NCBI GenBank assembly: GCA_963693285.1
Contig: OY848930.1
Span: forward strand, 3,348,001 to 3,412,000
Reading direction: 5' to 3'
DNA: 64,000 nucleotides
Source: Xestospongia muta
Taxonomy: Eukaryota; Porifera; Demospongiae; Haplosclerida; Petrosiidae
Shown: in pieces, positions 25,091 through 37,879 of the stretch
Position numbering within the stretch: position 1 is the first letter of the stretch
Layout of the letters: every line of letters begins with the position of its first letter
Program-made: the position numbers and the translations under genes
Notes under the pieces: generated by a model
The model's database searches: none
What the model was told of the DNA's origin: nothing
Seen by the model: only the letters and a program-made list of their open reading frames with translations

Positions 25091-26090
25091 ATAGCTTCTT
25101 TACAGTACTTGCTTTAATCGACTAAAGAATATTATGAAGCCTTACAAGACCATTAGTTTATTAATAATGTAGGGTGGACTAGTTATTAATTTTAATGATG
25201 TGGACCACACAGCGACCAATCAATCACATTGTTATATGTCTCTAATAATAAAGGAGCTACAAGAACGATATGACTCATCAAAGTAATTAACTAAGTGAAA
25301 GGGCAAAAGTTTACTTTATTAGATTAACAACAGTATAACAGTTTTGTTATAAAGTGTCAAGGTCAAACCAGTTCATCAAAGAATAAAACAATGAAAATAG
25401 TGATACCAGTCTCTTGACAATAACTGTGACAATCCTCCTACACGCGTATTGTAATAATATAAATTCTATTAATTTCACAATAGCATTTTATTTTATACTC
25501 ATCACTTGTACTAATACATTATAATTAACTGTTAAAATAAATCAGCTGCTTTAATCAATTCATAGACATTTGGTTGTATGTATCCCTACAACATGTATCA
25601 TTTGTTTACTAATATAATTGTATATAATTGACAATTTATGTAGTTCAACAAATGGCTTGGATGAATACAGTGTATATGTAACATATGATGAACTCCACAC
25701 AAACAGTTTTAGTCCAGCATTTTATTTTGTTGAAGATTAAACTAAGTCTTTACAGTTCTGACAATTAGTTACACATAAACAGTCAACTCTATAGTGTATT
25801 ATAATTATCAATCTAAACAATATGGTCACTTCTTTGTATCAAATACTTTTGCCACATGTAACCTTTAGATTTACACAGATCATATTATATAAATTGGTTA
25901 AATTAATCAATCAGTTTTACAGTAAATTAAATATTAATTGTAAATCAATACTACTACCACTGAAACAATATGTTCAATTAAAGTTTGTAAAATACTAGCT
26001 ACTTCAAATTGCTACAAAATAACATTTTGGAAACTAGACAATACTACAAAAGAAATTAATCACTAAGTAAAAGTTGAACTAATTTTTCAA
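25091..26090. other. Spacer between GPCR copies A and B, no gene seen
   Basis: About 1 kb of AT-rich DNA with no recognisable exon. It should contain the 3' UTR and polyadenylation region of copy B (minus strand, stop at 26091) and the promoter of the 25090 start exon; I cannot place either with confidence. Confidence 0.55.
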
Positions 26091-27385
26091 TTAATTCTGT
26101 TCCTCTTCTTCTCTTTGTAATTCTTCCTTTTGATTCTTATCATCGTGAAATGACTTAGTGAAAGTCGTCTCAGATAATGCACCACTTTCCATCTCCATCT
26201 CTTTATTCTCTACAATAAACACATCTATAGGAGAACTTGAAGCTTTTTCTTTATAAGATTGAAGTGTTACATTATTGTCATAATTGGATTTTCCCAAAGA
26301 ATTGCCTCCAAAATTAGCTGCTGCAATGTTATATCGTTTTTTGTGTTTATGAGTAAATGTTGATGAAGAAAATTGACTGATATCTTTGCCTGTGACATTA
26401 AGAACCCATTGTTTCCAAGTGTTTCTTACTTCCTTTGAACGAAGACAGTGCATTATGAAAATAAACAGACCATGAAAGGCAGTCATGATCACAAACAATG
26501 CAGCAAGCAGATCTCGTACTATCTTATTGGTATGGATATCTTGAGTGGCTAACAGTCCAATACCCCATCCCAAACCAAACAAAACTGACAATGTTGTAAC
26601 TGTAATAAGTTGTTGGCGAATAAAAGATTTTTTGCCTTTATCATCTTTTGATTTAACATCCTTTTTGATAAGGGAAACAAATATGATGAAAAACACCACC
26701 CAATTAAAGATATAGATGATCAGAAATGGTACCACCATACCAACATAATATGGAACATTAAAAGCACGACAACTACAAGTGATAAATGTAATAAAATTTT
26801 AAATTAAGCTTTAATTTTACTCACAAATGATCACTCGAGTAGTTTTTGTAATTGGGAGCAAAGCAGAACAATACAATAAAGAATGGAGTTACTAAAGAAA
26901 AGTATTAAACATTTTTTAAACCTAAAACACTTATCAACCACTCACTCCAAGATAAAATGGTAGCCTTCAAAACAAAGTGATGAATTTTCCTACCAAGAAC
27001 AATCACTAAATTCATGTACAGGTTAATAGCCTCTGCAGCCATCACCATAAATGTCACTAGGAAAAAATACTGTAACACTGCTCCTATAACAGCACAGAGA
27101 CCTGGAACATCTCGACTGTGAACAGCAAAAATAAATGTAATGTAAAGACCCATTAAAGCAAAACATAAATTGAAGAGAAGTTGTCCATGGTCAGAATTAC
27201 GAAGTTTTCTGTAAGAACAAAACATAACAACTCATTAACATTGTAGTATTGTACTTGTTAGAGAGATATGAGATAATAGTTATAATCAGACAAAACAGGG
27301 ATACAATGATACCAATGTAAGTTACAGAATCCAAAAACAATGTCAATCCTGTTCTCTCTGTTGGTTCAACTGTCACAGACACGTC
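26091..27385 (-). CDS. 7TM region and cytoplasmic tail of copy B
   Basis: Exons 27385-27257 (stalk VEPTERTG and TM1), about 27209-26930 (TM2-TM4, beginning KLRNSDHGQLLFNLC as in adhesion-type class B receptors), about 26893-26825 (second extracellular loop with Cys), and 26771-26091 (TM5-TM7). The last contains NWVVFFIIFVSLI, then FGLGWGIGLLATQD for TM6 and HGLFIFIMHCLRSKEVR for TM7 and helix 8. The stalk following the GPS (TSFTILL) could be a tethered agonist. The tail is about 120 residues and ends in an acidic EELQREEEEQN run. Confidence 0.85.
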
Positions 27386-30300
27386 CTGAATATGAAAATA
27401 AATATTCATATCATTAAACAAACAATTGTTACCAATAATATAGTAAAGCTTGTGAGATGATTACATTCACAGAGAACTTCTGTTTCATTGTTGGTAACAT
27501 TACGACACCCTTTACTTGACCAATCTCCATATCCATCTATTGTAAGAATTAAAATTATTATATCAAAATCACATTTACCATCTAAAGATTGATTCCAAAA
27601 TGAACATTGAGGAAATGAACCATTTATATTCTAAAGTTAAGAAAAGAGACAATCAATATGCAAATAGAAAATCCTATACTCACTGGATTGATCATAAAAC
27701 TAAGACCCACAGGAGGATTAAGTCCCCTGATAGTACCTGTCCCTACTACAGCAGCTGAGATGATGATACTACCAACCTCTTGGAAGTTGTCATCTCTCCT
27801 CAGGAATAATGAGTCAGTGATGAATACTGAATGAGTGATTCTAGTATTATTAGTGATGTTTGGAAGTCCATTTAGTAAATTTCTAGGTAGATTGATAGCA
27901 GCAGTTGGTTGTTGATTAGATCCTCCAAATGTAAGATCATTGGAATTAAGGCTTTGATTATCATTAGAAAAGTCTCCAAAATTTACACTGAATGTTTGAC
28001 CAGATTGTTTAAATTCATCAATGTTTACTTGTTGCAAAGATACAGCAAATGACTTTAGAGAAATTACAACAGGTTCTGATGTATTAGTAAGTGGTATATT
28101 CTCCACAACTGATTCAATAGCTTCCAATATCCTACAAAATATGTACTAGCATTTACTTAAAATAACAAACTAACTTAGCTGATGTGTTAGAGGTTTCTTG
28201 ACTGGTTTGTAGTGTATCTTGATTGACATCTAATATGTTGTCCACTACTTCTAAAAATGTTGTTGTCAACTTTATAGGTGATATAAAAAAGAGGTACTGT
28301 CATGTTGATTAGAAGAATTCCTTACCGTAATATTACCAGATACACCTTCAGTAGCTGTCACCAGTACACTCACACTTGCTGTCACTTCAGTTGATCCTAA
28401 AACATCACTGTTACTTGTAAGATTCTCCAACCGTACTACTCTCTCAGCTACAGGAAGCTATAGAGTGAAATAATGATTACTTTCTTGTATTTACATCTAA
28501 TAAACAAACATTTCTTAGCTGACAAATTTCTCTTGCTAGGTCACTGAAATTACAAGGTGCTACATTTCCTTTAGACCATTCAGCACCTCTAGTAAAGTCT
28601 CCTCCACAATATCTACTAGCTTGTAATATTTGTCCTCCTGAACTGCCATTTCCACAAGGACAGCTGACTACAGCTTCTCCTCCAATATTAGTTTCAGACC
28701 AGAAGAGAATAATTTCAAGATCTTGATTGCCAGAATGTGATAGTATGATAGTTCTGTCAGGAGGACAGCCATCTTATAAACACAATAAATTAAACATAAA
28801 TTAAAATATGTTTTACCAAATCTGTCTACTTCAGCTACTGAAATATTGACAGTAAGTTGTTTGCCTAGCATAGCCATTTGATGTTGTACTCCATCCTTGA
28901 GCTCTTCAGAAGCTCCACTCTTTGTTACCAAAGTAATAACAATAGGAATAGTATGGACTTGTGCAGTATAACTAAATTTTTACTGATAAAATATCTAATA
29001 TAAAATGAAAGTACTGACTTCAAGTTGCTAGCATTAAAAATTTGAATGAAGAAAAATGAGGTGTTTGAGGTATTAGTCAGTTGACTACCAGTAAGATAAT
29101 TGTTACTCTAAATAATAAATAAAGTAATTATAACATTTGTGACACATCAGCTACCTTATTAATAAGATCAGAGATCCTATCAGATATACTCAAATTACTT
29201 CTCTCATAAAAGTCATCTGGTAGTTCTATTTTAGCTTCATACTGAACAACATCTGGATTAAAATAAATAGTAGACATCATAAAATAACGTCTTTCATACC
29301 TGTGATATTTAGAAGTACTCTTGAAGATACTACAAATACAATTTTTCCATCTATTGTACTCCTAGCTTCACAGTAGTAAAATCCTCGATCAGTTAATTCC
29401 AATTCAGAGAATAACAACACAGAGGAATCACTATTATCATTGGGAATTAACACATCATCTTTATACCATAGAATAGTAGGAATAGGAGAACCAGTAGCTT
29501 TACATGTGAGGTTAGTAGTGGAGTAGAGATTTCCTGAAGTATTTTTAGGAGGCTGTGTAATTTGTGGTGGAACTGATACCACTACAACTGTATTGAAACA
29601 AATAAACTAGATATTGAAATCATTCATGACTTGCCTTGTTCACAATTGATACCAGTGTATCCATCATAACAATCACATAAATATCCATTACTCAAACTAT
29701 GACATTTACCATTTCTACCACATGGAGAACTCAAACAATAATTGGTTGGTGGAGCTAAAAGAAATCTTTAATAATAAATATTCAGGAACAGCTAATCACT
29801 TACGTTCTATTACTCGTAATGTAAATGGTGTTGTTAATACAACTCCTAAATTAGCTTCATTATCAGCTCGACAAGAATAGCTACCATTATCATTTCCTTT
29901 CAAGTCTGTAATTTCTAGCATACTTGTACGTTGTAGAACTTCGGGGATAATGTTTGAGCGAAAACCATTGGTTTGATCTGATGAGATAATTTTTAATCTA
30001 CTAGCATTCAATAAAAGTCGACCATTTTTCCTCCATACAATGACAGGTCTTGGAAGACCATCAGCAGTACAGTTGAACACAACATTTTGTCCTTTTTCTT
30101 TCATTACAGTCCCTCCAGTATTGTTCCATAAAGCAGCTGTAACTGAAATCATTAAGAAGATATGAAAATTAATTCTATAATTTTAGACTTACCATATACA
30201 TCTAGAACAATTGTTGCTTCACTAATCCCTGCTTTATTTTTTGCTGACATTTTATATAATCCTCTGTCCCTTAACTGAACATTGGGGATAATTAAAGAAA

Positions 30301-33300
30301 GCGGATTTTCAAAAAAAAGGTCAAGGCTAATGAACACAAATCCTTCAGAATCCAATCGTTTGACTTGCCATTGTATGTTATATACTTTCACTTTTGGGAA
30401 ATCATTAGTGATAGTAAATGAAATAGTAACAGATTCATGAAGTAATCCAATGACTCTGTTAGATACTGCTTGTACAGTAGGTGGTACTAAATAAAGAAAA
30501 GATGTTATTTATAATCAAAATAATACATAATACCTTGAACTGTTATGAAGGCTTTGTTGTATTCTTGTGATTGAATCAAGTTTGGTATGTCATTAGATGC
30601 ACTACAAATATAGTCCCCTTCATCTGTTTTTAGTACATCATTTATCTTCAAAGTAGACACAACTGTTGTATCATTGATAGAACTAGTTACAGTTATTTTG
30701 TTGGTCCTATTATCAAGTTCTTCCTCATCAACATTGTTCTGAGATCTTGACCATGTGACTTGAGGAACAGGCTGACCAGAAAATGTACAAGATAATTGGA
30801 TAGTGTCTGATTGATTTTTAGTGATGTTCACAAAGCCCTTTTCAAGAGATGGAGGACCTAATTTATAATAAATAATAACATTGTTTGTATACAAAGCTTT
30901 AGACTTACTTAAAATGGATACCCTTCCAGATGAGATGTTGGATTTCACTTCAACTAATTCATTAGTTGCATTACAGTGATATATTCCTGAGTCATTATGA
31001 GAAATATGACTCAATCTGAGGTAGCTTGTAACTTGATGAACTGTCACATTATCATTAATAATAGTAATGCCAGAGGAAAATGAGGATATGTGCTCATTAT
31101 TTTTTCTCCATGTCACAGTAGGTCTAGGAACACCATAAGCAGTGCAGTTGATACTCATGTTACCACCGAGAATACCAAAGGTCTTACTTAATAGAACATT
31201 AATAAAAAATGGAGGTACTGTTAAATAGAATTGATAAATTTTATGCATTTAAAGTGTAAAGTTACCTTGAACTTTTAACTCAATTGTGCCACTCACAGAT
31301 CTGTATACATTAGATGCAGTACAATGATAATCTCCAGCATCATTAAGCTCTACATTTAGTATTGTTAAGACTCCATTTGTAATAATATACTTAACAGTAT
31401 CATTTGTTATGTTACTACCACAAAATATCCAGTGAACAGTAGGAGGAGGGTTACCACTAGCATCACAGTTTAGAACAGCAGTGTCACCATTTATTACTTC
31501 CATCAAAGGTGTCAGGTTAATAATAAGATCTTAAAAACAAAAATAATTAACAAACAAACATAATAAATATTATCAATTGATAGTGATGAAGATGGAGTTA
31601 TAACTATATAGAAAATAAACGGCATTAAATAAAAAAATGGTTTCTTTATACCTTCATATCCATAAGGAATCATGTTTAGTCCACCAGTATATGTATAGCC
31701 AACGGAATGGCTTGAACCAAATATAAGTGGACAGAGTCTGGCAGTTTGATCTTGATAGCTGACATTGTTAATATCACTTGAAAGAGAATAATTAGCTAAT
31801 ACATAACCAACTACACTACTGCCGTCATCACTATTAATTGTAGTCCATGTTTCTGAGCCAAGTGATACATCGTTTAATAATATAAGAGAAGAATTGAAGT
31901 TTGATAAAATAACAGCTAAGTTCATATATTTTGTAGACGACAACAGAGTGATGGCAGGAAATACAGTACTAGCCACATAGTGTAGGAAAGGAGGAACAAT
32001 CACTACAGCAGGATCACCAGGAATATAATTTTCACCATCTGAATCAAGCCCTTGTCCCAAAGAAAACTGTGCTACAAGAATAGGATTATTTGCATAAATA
32101 TGACAAATGTTTCGACCAGCGATCAGTTGTGATGCTGTATCATCTTCCTCTAGTGATGGTATCTCATATTTGATGTTTGATTGGCAAGATATATTGATGT
32201 TAGTATTATCTTGAGAGCTTACAAAATTCAACAAATAGCCTGACTTACGAGTAGAAAATGGACTTACAAGGAAGGAATTACCCCAAGATGCTGATGGAGG
32301 TATTTGTTTACCAAGAAAGTCACAAGCAGGTATTCCTGGTGTTGGTGCTTCACCACATGTGTGTCCTGAGTAGACAGCAATTGGTTTGTTTGAAACAACT
32401 TTTGAACCAGTTAGATCATTTGTTGAGTCAATTAAAAATGTTTGAAGATAGTCCAGTTGAATAGTTGCAGAATTTCCTTCAGTTATCGTGATATTAATAC
32501 CAGTGGGGCTCAGATCATGAGGAATAGTTATATTATCTGTAGGAGTTATAGTAATGATAGTATCATTGCTGGCAGATACAAGGAGGAGAGTACTAAATGA
32601 ACCTTCGGTATTACTATCAGTGGAAATAGCATAGTAAACATATTCATTGACAGGATATCCCCAGGTAGGATAACTCTGATAGACACCAGCTGTTTGACTA
32701 CCACTAACAGCAACAAAGACTGATATTTTGTTATGTGATCCTGTAGACACTATGATACCTTTCTCTCGGTCTGTCCTACTATCAACAGTATTACTTACAT
32801 TCAAAGTGACAGTTGTTGATGTCTTAGAAGTAACTGAGCCACTAGATATAGTTCCTGCTAAGTTTTTGACTGTAAAATTGACTAGTTTATTTTCTGCAGT
32901 AGTAATAACAAGTAAAAGACCCTGTTTTCGTAAAATAGGCAGTGCCCCAATAATATGAGAACTTGCTGATGTACTCCAGCCATCTAAGTATGGTGAAAAT
33001 GTTTTTCATTTTTGAGTTTACTTTAGTCATAAATTTACTTAATGATGAGAAACATGTTATAAGACAGTTTACAATGTCACTGCAAGGGTTAGACAAGGGT
33101 GAGGGCTGGGTCTGCAGCCCTCTACAAATTAATTTTGAAATTTTAGTTCTCTTGGGTATTCCTTATAGGTTTTGCATGCATAATATTCACACCTACCCTA
33201 TAAACAAATAGTCAATATTATTATTAACTGTAATAGCTACACATAATGCCAATGTGTCATTTTGTGGCAGCTTATCGTACTGAGTCACCTCTCCCCCAAT

Positions 33301-36281
33301 TTGAAAGTTGTTTATACCCTTGACTGTCACTCCCTCATAAACTAAGAATAGCTATATTATGTAATCATGGAAATACATAGCACTATTGTAGTATTACAAT
33401 GTTATTATTAGAGTGTTTGCTTTAACAAGAGAAACATTGTAAAATTAGTGTTATCTTAAGTTTGTGATACAAGCATGTAGTTTATAGAGTATGTCATTAT
33501 AGTCAATGATGTGATACTGTACTAGAAGAGCTTTGCTTGTATGTGACTATTGGTTAGTGTTAGTTATAGATGTCTTGTTAAAATAGTATCCATCTCTTGC
33601 TCATGGCTTCTATTACTGGGTATTACTTAGAATTACTTCTTGCATTGGGTTTACGTATTTAGTTACTATAATTGGCTTTGTGTATAACTCAATTAGACTG
33701 CATGTACATCACATTGATGAGACTATGGTAACCAAGATTTGATTGAAACTATATTATGTTTTTAAGTGTGCCTCTAGTATCCTTGTTAGTATTATTTCAT
33801 TGCAAGTCCTTGCTTTAACTTATGAATATACTTCTAACAACATTACTTTCTGACAATTTCTGTATGTAGGGTAGTCTTATAATGGTTTAAGCTATGTATT
33901 ATGAATCTATGTGCACTTGTGTGTCCAATTGTATCATTTAATTTTATTGTTGTATGTGACAATTGAAAGTAATGTATGAAATTTTAACTGTTAACACACA
34001 CGGCAAGTAATAAATAATTTTATTAACATTTATCAGGTGCACTATGATAATAGGTGTATTTTGTATTTTTTCTGCTAGCTCTTGAATTTAATTTCAAAAT
34101 TCAAAAGCTTCACTGTAAAATTGATATATTCAAACAATAATAACAAAATGGTTTTTAAATTATAGCCTTGTTAATTTAGCTATATTGCAATGTTATTGAG
34201 TGCTTTGGTTAATAACAAAACATGTGTATACTAATGACATTCCTATGTTCTTATAATGTGTTGTAATAACAGATATCAGTAGTAACAGTATATATAGTAC
34301 TATAATCTGACATTGTAATACTGACTTTCATGCATGACCTTTATAATAATAACATATTTTGGGTTAGTGCTTTGATATGCTGTACAATATATAATTTTAA
34401 TGCTATTCAAAAGCTATTATACAATATGTGGTTAGAAAATATACTACACAGTGCAAACATACAAGTACTTCAATACTTAGTGTATACACTAACGTTAGTA
34501 TATATATAGTAGTCATTAAGAATGGGCAGTGGTTACTACTGATGATGTTATGTTAGGCTACCTAATCCAATTTACTATAGACACATGTTTTAAAGTTGCT
34601 ATAGTAACAAAAAAGCTTAAATAATAATAGTGGTCAATGTTAATAGTATTATTTTATGTATGTGTTAATAAAGGGTAATTTTCAAAGCAAGAGTAGAGTA
34701 GAGTTGATAACACAACCCTAATTGACTTCCCTAGTGACGATAGCCTTAAATAACTCATATATGACATATATAGATGACATCATGTTTGTCCCAGCCCTTC
34801 TAGACTATACTAGTATTTATCAATAAATATTATGGGAGAATCTATACCTAATAAGATAAAAATCAAATTCTATTATTGTATTACCTTTAATAAGAATCAC
34901 AGCATCTACTTCATCTAATACCTATGTCAAAAATGTAGCACCACCCATTTTTATTACCTATCGTTTGTTTATTTATGTATTAATATTTAGTTATAAATAG
35001 TTATATTTACCTTCAACTGTTATGAGAATACTCGAGTTCCAAGTTGCTGAATTGGTATAGATTACTTTACAGATATATGTTCCACTGTCAGACTGAGTCA
35101 CATTAGTTATATTCAATAGTAGAGGACTTGAATTTGAAGTAGTGATAAGAACTTCATTACTATCTAACCACTGATAGGAGTGAATATTACCACTAGCTTC
35201 ACATTTAGCTAATAGATCATTGCCATGTAATACTATCACTGATCCTGATGGTGTTATCACTGGAGGACCTAGTAAAGATATGGTTCAATAACAATACTTG
35301 TTGTGATAACTCAAATTAAGGTTGTGGGAGTATGACTTATTAAATTCCTTGTTGTAGTACCCATAACTTGTGCTCACTTTACTAGCTTACCAGTAACAAA
35401 TACAAAAACAAAGTGTATATAGAAACATAACAACTTACCAGTACAATTAATATCAATATATCCAGTACCACTGCAATTACATGTGTAATTATCAGGGGCA
35501 GATAACAATATACATGATCCTCCATTTTGACAAGGCATATCTCGTAGACAGATATCAATCATATCACATCCATTACATGTAGCATTAGGAACTTCACTAG
35601 GACCACAGGTATAGTTACAGACTATATAGTATAAGATTAATGTATTAGATATATATATTATTTTACCTACCACATGTAAAGTTGGTATTAGCACTGGCAA
35701 CATAGTTAGTTGGACATGATGTAGTACACATATTATCAAGACCAAAGAATGGACAACAATCATTAATGGATGATACACAACTTCCTTGTCCCATATTCCT
35801 GCAGGTTGCACCACACTCTATTTATAAATTATTAATAATATCAACAATAATATTATGTTAACTTACCTGAACAATGGTTAGAGTCAGCACCAAGATTTTC
35901 AGGTACACAATGAAAACAATCTCTTCTTAGCATTGGATTGGAGGGAGGAGTACCAAAACCATCGTCATTTCTTGCACTCCATGTACCACTTGAACACTCT
36001 AACTGAAAGTGTTGTGTTTGTTGAGATTGTCCACTGTTAGGAGTAAATGTAGCTATAATAGATACTCTACGATAAGTATATCTAATTGATCCTTGAGCAA
36101 GACAAGTATACTGATATGATGATATATTAGGAGCATATGCTCCTACACCATCTGCAACTATAAGTAGATCAATCAACTCCCTCTCTATATCATTTACTGT
36201 AGGGAGAGGACATGATGATTGTCCAGCAGCTAATGGCAGTATTACTATCAGTACAGCTGTTAAGAACAGAGATATCTTCAT
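26091..36281 (-). CDS. Adhesion GPCR with IgGFc-binding, Ig, EGF, SEA-like, HRM-like, GAIN/GPS and 7TM (copy B)
   Basis: Minus strand, ATG at 36281, stop at 26093-26091, more than 20 phase-1 exons. Order: signal peptide plus Cys-rich exon (36281-35869), Cys-rich exon (about 35818-35670), EGF (about 35620-35441), Ig (35272-35012), 30-nt micro-exon (34914-34885), IgGFc-binding-type exon (about 32984-31654), micro-exon (31603-31574, donor lost), five Ig exons (31531-29811), EGF (about 29757-29636), Ig (29585-29302), SEA-like exons, HRM-like (28772-28512), GAIN (28457-27637), GPS (to 27443), 7TM (27385-26240) and cytoplasmic tail. It is a cell-surface receptor expected to self-cleave at HLT/S and signal through 7TM. 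I saw no frameshift in any exon read. It is flanked by decayed relatives on both sides, so it is probably the only functional member here. The ligand is unknown. Confidence 0.8.
27443..28457 (-). CDS. GAIN domain and GPS cleavage motif of copy B
   Basis: Three exons (about 28457-28327, 28270-28165, 28133-27637) encode helices and strands such as ENLTSNSDVLGSTEVTASVS, ESVVENIPLTNTSEPVVISL and SVFITDSLFLRRDDN, as in GAIN subdomains A and B. Two further exons give PQCSFWNQSLDG and then GYGDWSSKGC and CECNHLTSFTILL. This is a complete GPS: two Trp, four Cys and the catalytic His-Leu-Thr before the Ser at the cleavage point. Autoproteolysis is therefore predicted. Confidence 0.85.
28512..28772 (-). 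CDS. HRM-like (hormone-receptor motif) exon of copy B
   Basis: Starts DGCPPD at the exon border and reads LILFWSETNIGGEAVV, CPCGNGSSGGQILQAS, RYCGGDFTRGAEWSKGN and CNFSDLAREICQL, i.e. the Trp / Cys-Pro-Cys-Gly / RYC-G / W / CN pattern of the HRM that precedes GAIN in many adhesion GPCRs. The same exon in copy A (17741-17490) is the last before the inverted-repeat junction. Confidence 0.65.
31574..31603 (-). other. 30-nt micro-exon with lost splice donor (copy B)
   Basis: On the minus strand, TTATAACTCCATCTTCATCA and ten more bases lie between an AG acceptor and what should be GT. In copy A (20217-20188) the exon is followed by GTAATA; in copy B the same position reads ATAATA. The exon is phase 1-1 and 30 nt, so skipping it would keep the frame. 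Confidence 0.65.
31654..32984 (-). CDS. IgGFc-binding-type N-terminal domain exon of copy B
   Basis: One exon of about 1.3 kb encoding roughly 440 residues: GWSTSASSHIIGALPI, QSYPTWGYPVNEYVYYAIST, SGHTCGEAPTPG..CDFLG, PPSASWGNSFLVSPFSTR, LARLCPL-like end and a GGLNMIPYGYEG close. The CGEAP...CDFL...PP...WG run is the hallmark of the domain found at the N-terminus of human FCGBP and many invertebrate secreted proteins (Pfam IgGFc_binding). In the protein it sits between two Ig blocks, on the extracellular side. Function here is unknown; Fc binding is not implied, since sponges have no immunoglobulins of that kind. Confidence 0.75.
32990..34870 (-). other. Large intron of copy B before the IgGFc exon
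   Basis: About 1.9 kb without an exon I can support. 34290-34580 aligns with copy A intron DNA; 33200-34280 has no counterpart in copy A and no recognisable coding or mobile-element signature. Confidence 0.6.
34885..34914 (-). CDS. 30-nt micro-exon between Ig and IgGFc exons (copy B)
   Basis: Minus strand, acceptor ...ATTAG, then 30 nt encoding EVDAVILIK, then GTAATA donor. The matching exon in copy A is 22508-22479 (EVDAISLIE). Both ends are phase 1, matching the neighbouring Ig and IgGFc exons. Prediction rests on conserved splice sites and open frame in both copies. Confidence 0.55.
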
Positions 36282-36291
36282 CACTCTGGTT

Positions 36292-36425
36292 GAATAAAAA
36301 GTACTAAAGTTTTAAGTAAATAACACCGCTAAAGTTATTTTTTATTAATAAATATTCAGTTATTAGTAATAATTAAATAACTGATACAGTAAATAGGTGT
36401 GGTCACTTGCAAAAGACTATATTGT
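36292..36425 (-). promoter_or_regulatory. Conserved 5' flank / promoter of GPCR copy B
   Basis: Third copy of the block next to start exons; shares CACCGCTAAAG..., CTGATACAG and GTGTGGTCACTTGCAAAAGA with 23859-23985 and 24421-24545. No TATA or initiator can be singled out in such AT-rich DNA. Confidence 0.45.
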
Positions 36426-37020
36426 AGTTGTTGAATTAATAATATAGAATATATGTGGGATTGTCTGTCATGTCAAGTCTGAGGGACACCTTTTGCAGCC
36501 AAAAAAGGTCTAAGGGATCTATTTTAATTTGACTACTAGAATTGGTCCTGGCACTAAGATGACTTTTGGGTAGAACCACTTTTGTCATGACATGTCTCAT
36601 AAGTAAGAATTAGTCTACTTGCTGACTCATAATTCTCACAAAGTTTGTACCACAACTCTTACACTGGTTAGTAATAAATCTGTCTATAGTTTCATTCATT
36701 CAGTTATCCATCCACCAATCCAAAGTAACTAGATAATCAGTCATAGATTTAGTACCGACTTCAGCCATTGTTGAAGATCATCAATCTTTAAAGTCTAAAA
36801 ACTCACTCTTAAGATATCACATGTAACAATGAGGTTTAGTAAGTTAAATTTGTCTCTTTGCTACAAAATACAAATCACAACAAAACAAAACTATATATAT
36901 ATATAATAATAATAATAATAAAAGCACTATTGAAATTTAATGAAAGTTTAAAAACGTTACATCTAATAATCAACATGTCCTTACAGACTAGCTAAAACAT
37001 TTAGTTGATAGACTAATTTT
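36426..37020. other. Spacer upstream of copy B, no gene seen
   Basis: 36465-36670 is a duplicate of 24580-24780 (AAGTCTGAGGGACACCTTTT block). The remainder is AT-rich with a short ATA/TAA microsatellite near 36892-36920. No exon supported. Confidence 0.6.
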
Positions 37021-37023
37021 CTA

Positions 37024-37872
37024 TTACTTCTGTTCCTCTTCTCTTTGGAGTTTTTCTTTCTCATCCACTTCATCGTCAGGAAAGGACTTAGTAAATGTTG
37101 TCACAGCAAATGTATCACTTTCTATCTTCACCTCTCTATTCTCTATAGTCAAGACATCTACAGGAGTACTTTGAGCCTTTTGTTCACAAGATTTATGAGT
37201 TTCACTTTCTCCAGAGCTTGGTTGTTTTCTTAAAGTTGTATCATCATAAGTGGATTTTCCTGAAGACAAAGATTTAAGAGGTACTCCAGAATTATCTGTT
37301 CCAATATGATATCATTTCTGGTGTTTGCGAGGAAGTGTTGATGTAGAAAATTGACTAATATCTTTGCCTGTAACATTAAAAACCCATTGTTTCCAAGTGA
37401 TTCTTACTTCCTTTGAACGAAGACAGTGCATTATGAAAATAAACAGACCATGAAAGGCAGTCAAGATCACAAACAATGCAGCAAACAAGTCTCGTACTAT
37501 CTTATTGGTATGGATATCTTGAGTGGCTAACAGTCCAATACCCCATCCCAAACCAAACAAAATAGACAACGTTGTAACTATAACAAGTTGTTGGTAAAAG
37601 AAAGATTTTTTGCCTTTGTCTTTCTTTGATTTTGAATCAGACTGAAGATTCTTTCGTATAAGAGAGACAATGATAATAAAGAACACCACCCAATTAAAAA
37701 TGTAGATGATCAGAAACGGAATTACTGTACCAATATAAAATGGCACATTAAAAGCTCGACAACTATAAAATTATAGAATGTAATCACCTTTTATATCAAT
37801 GAACTTACAAATGATCACTCAAGTAGTTTTTGTAATTGGGAGCAAAGCAGAACAATACAATAAAGAATGGAG
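37024..37872 (-). pseudogene. 7TM C-terminal remnant of a third adhesion GPCR (copy C)
   Basis: Minus strand. A loop exon (about 37872-37808) and a TM5-TM7 plus tail exon (about 37762-37024) match copy B closely: NWVVFFIIIVSLIRKN, FGLGWGIGLLATQD, FIFIMHCLRSKEVR. After KHQK a TGA stands where copy B has an Arg-Tyr codon pair, and the frame then continues YHIGTDNSGVPLKS through a divergent tail to DEKEKLQREEEQK and a stop. Everything upstream of the loop exon is gone: homology ends near 37880. So it is a truncated 3' end of a former tandem copy. The premature stop alone would leave an intact 7TM core, but there is no N-terminal half to join. Confidence 0.8.
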
Positions 37873-37879
37873 TAACTAG

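Noticed and set aside
32258..32464. Plus-strand frame within the IgGFc exon
   Set aside because: Antisense of a well-supported minus-strand domain exon.
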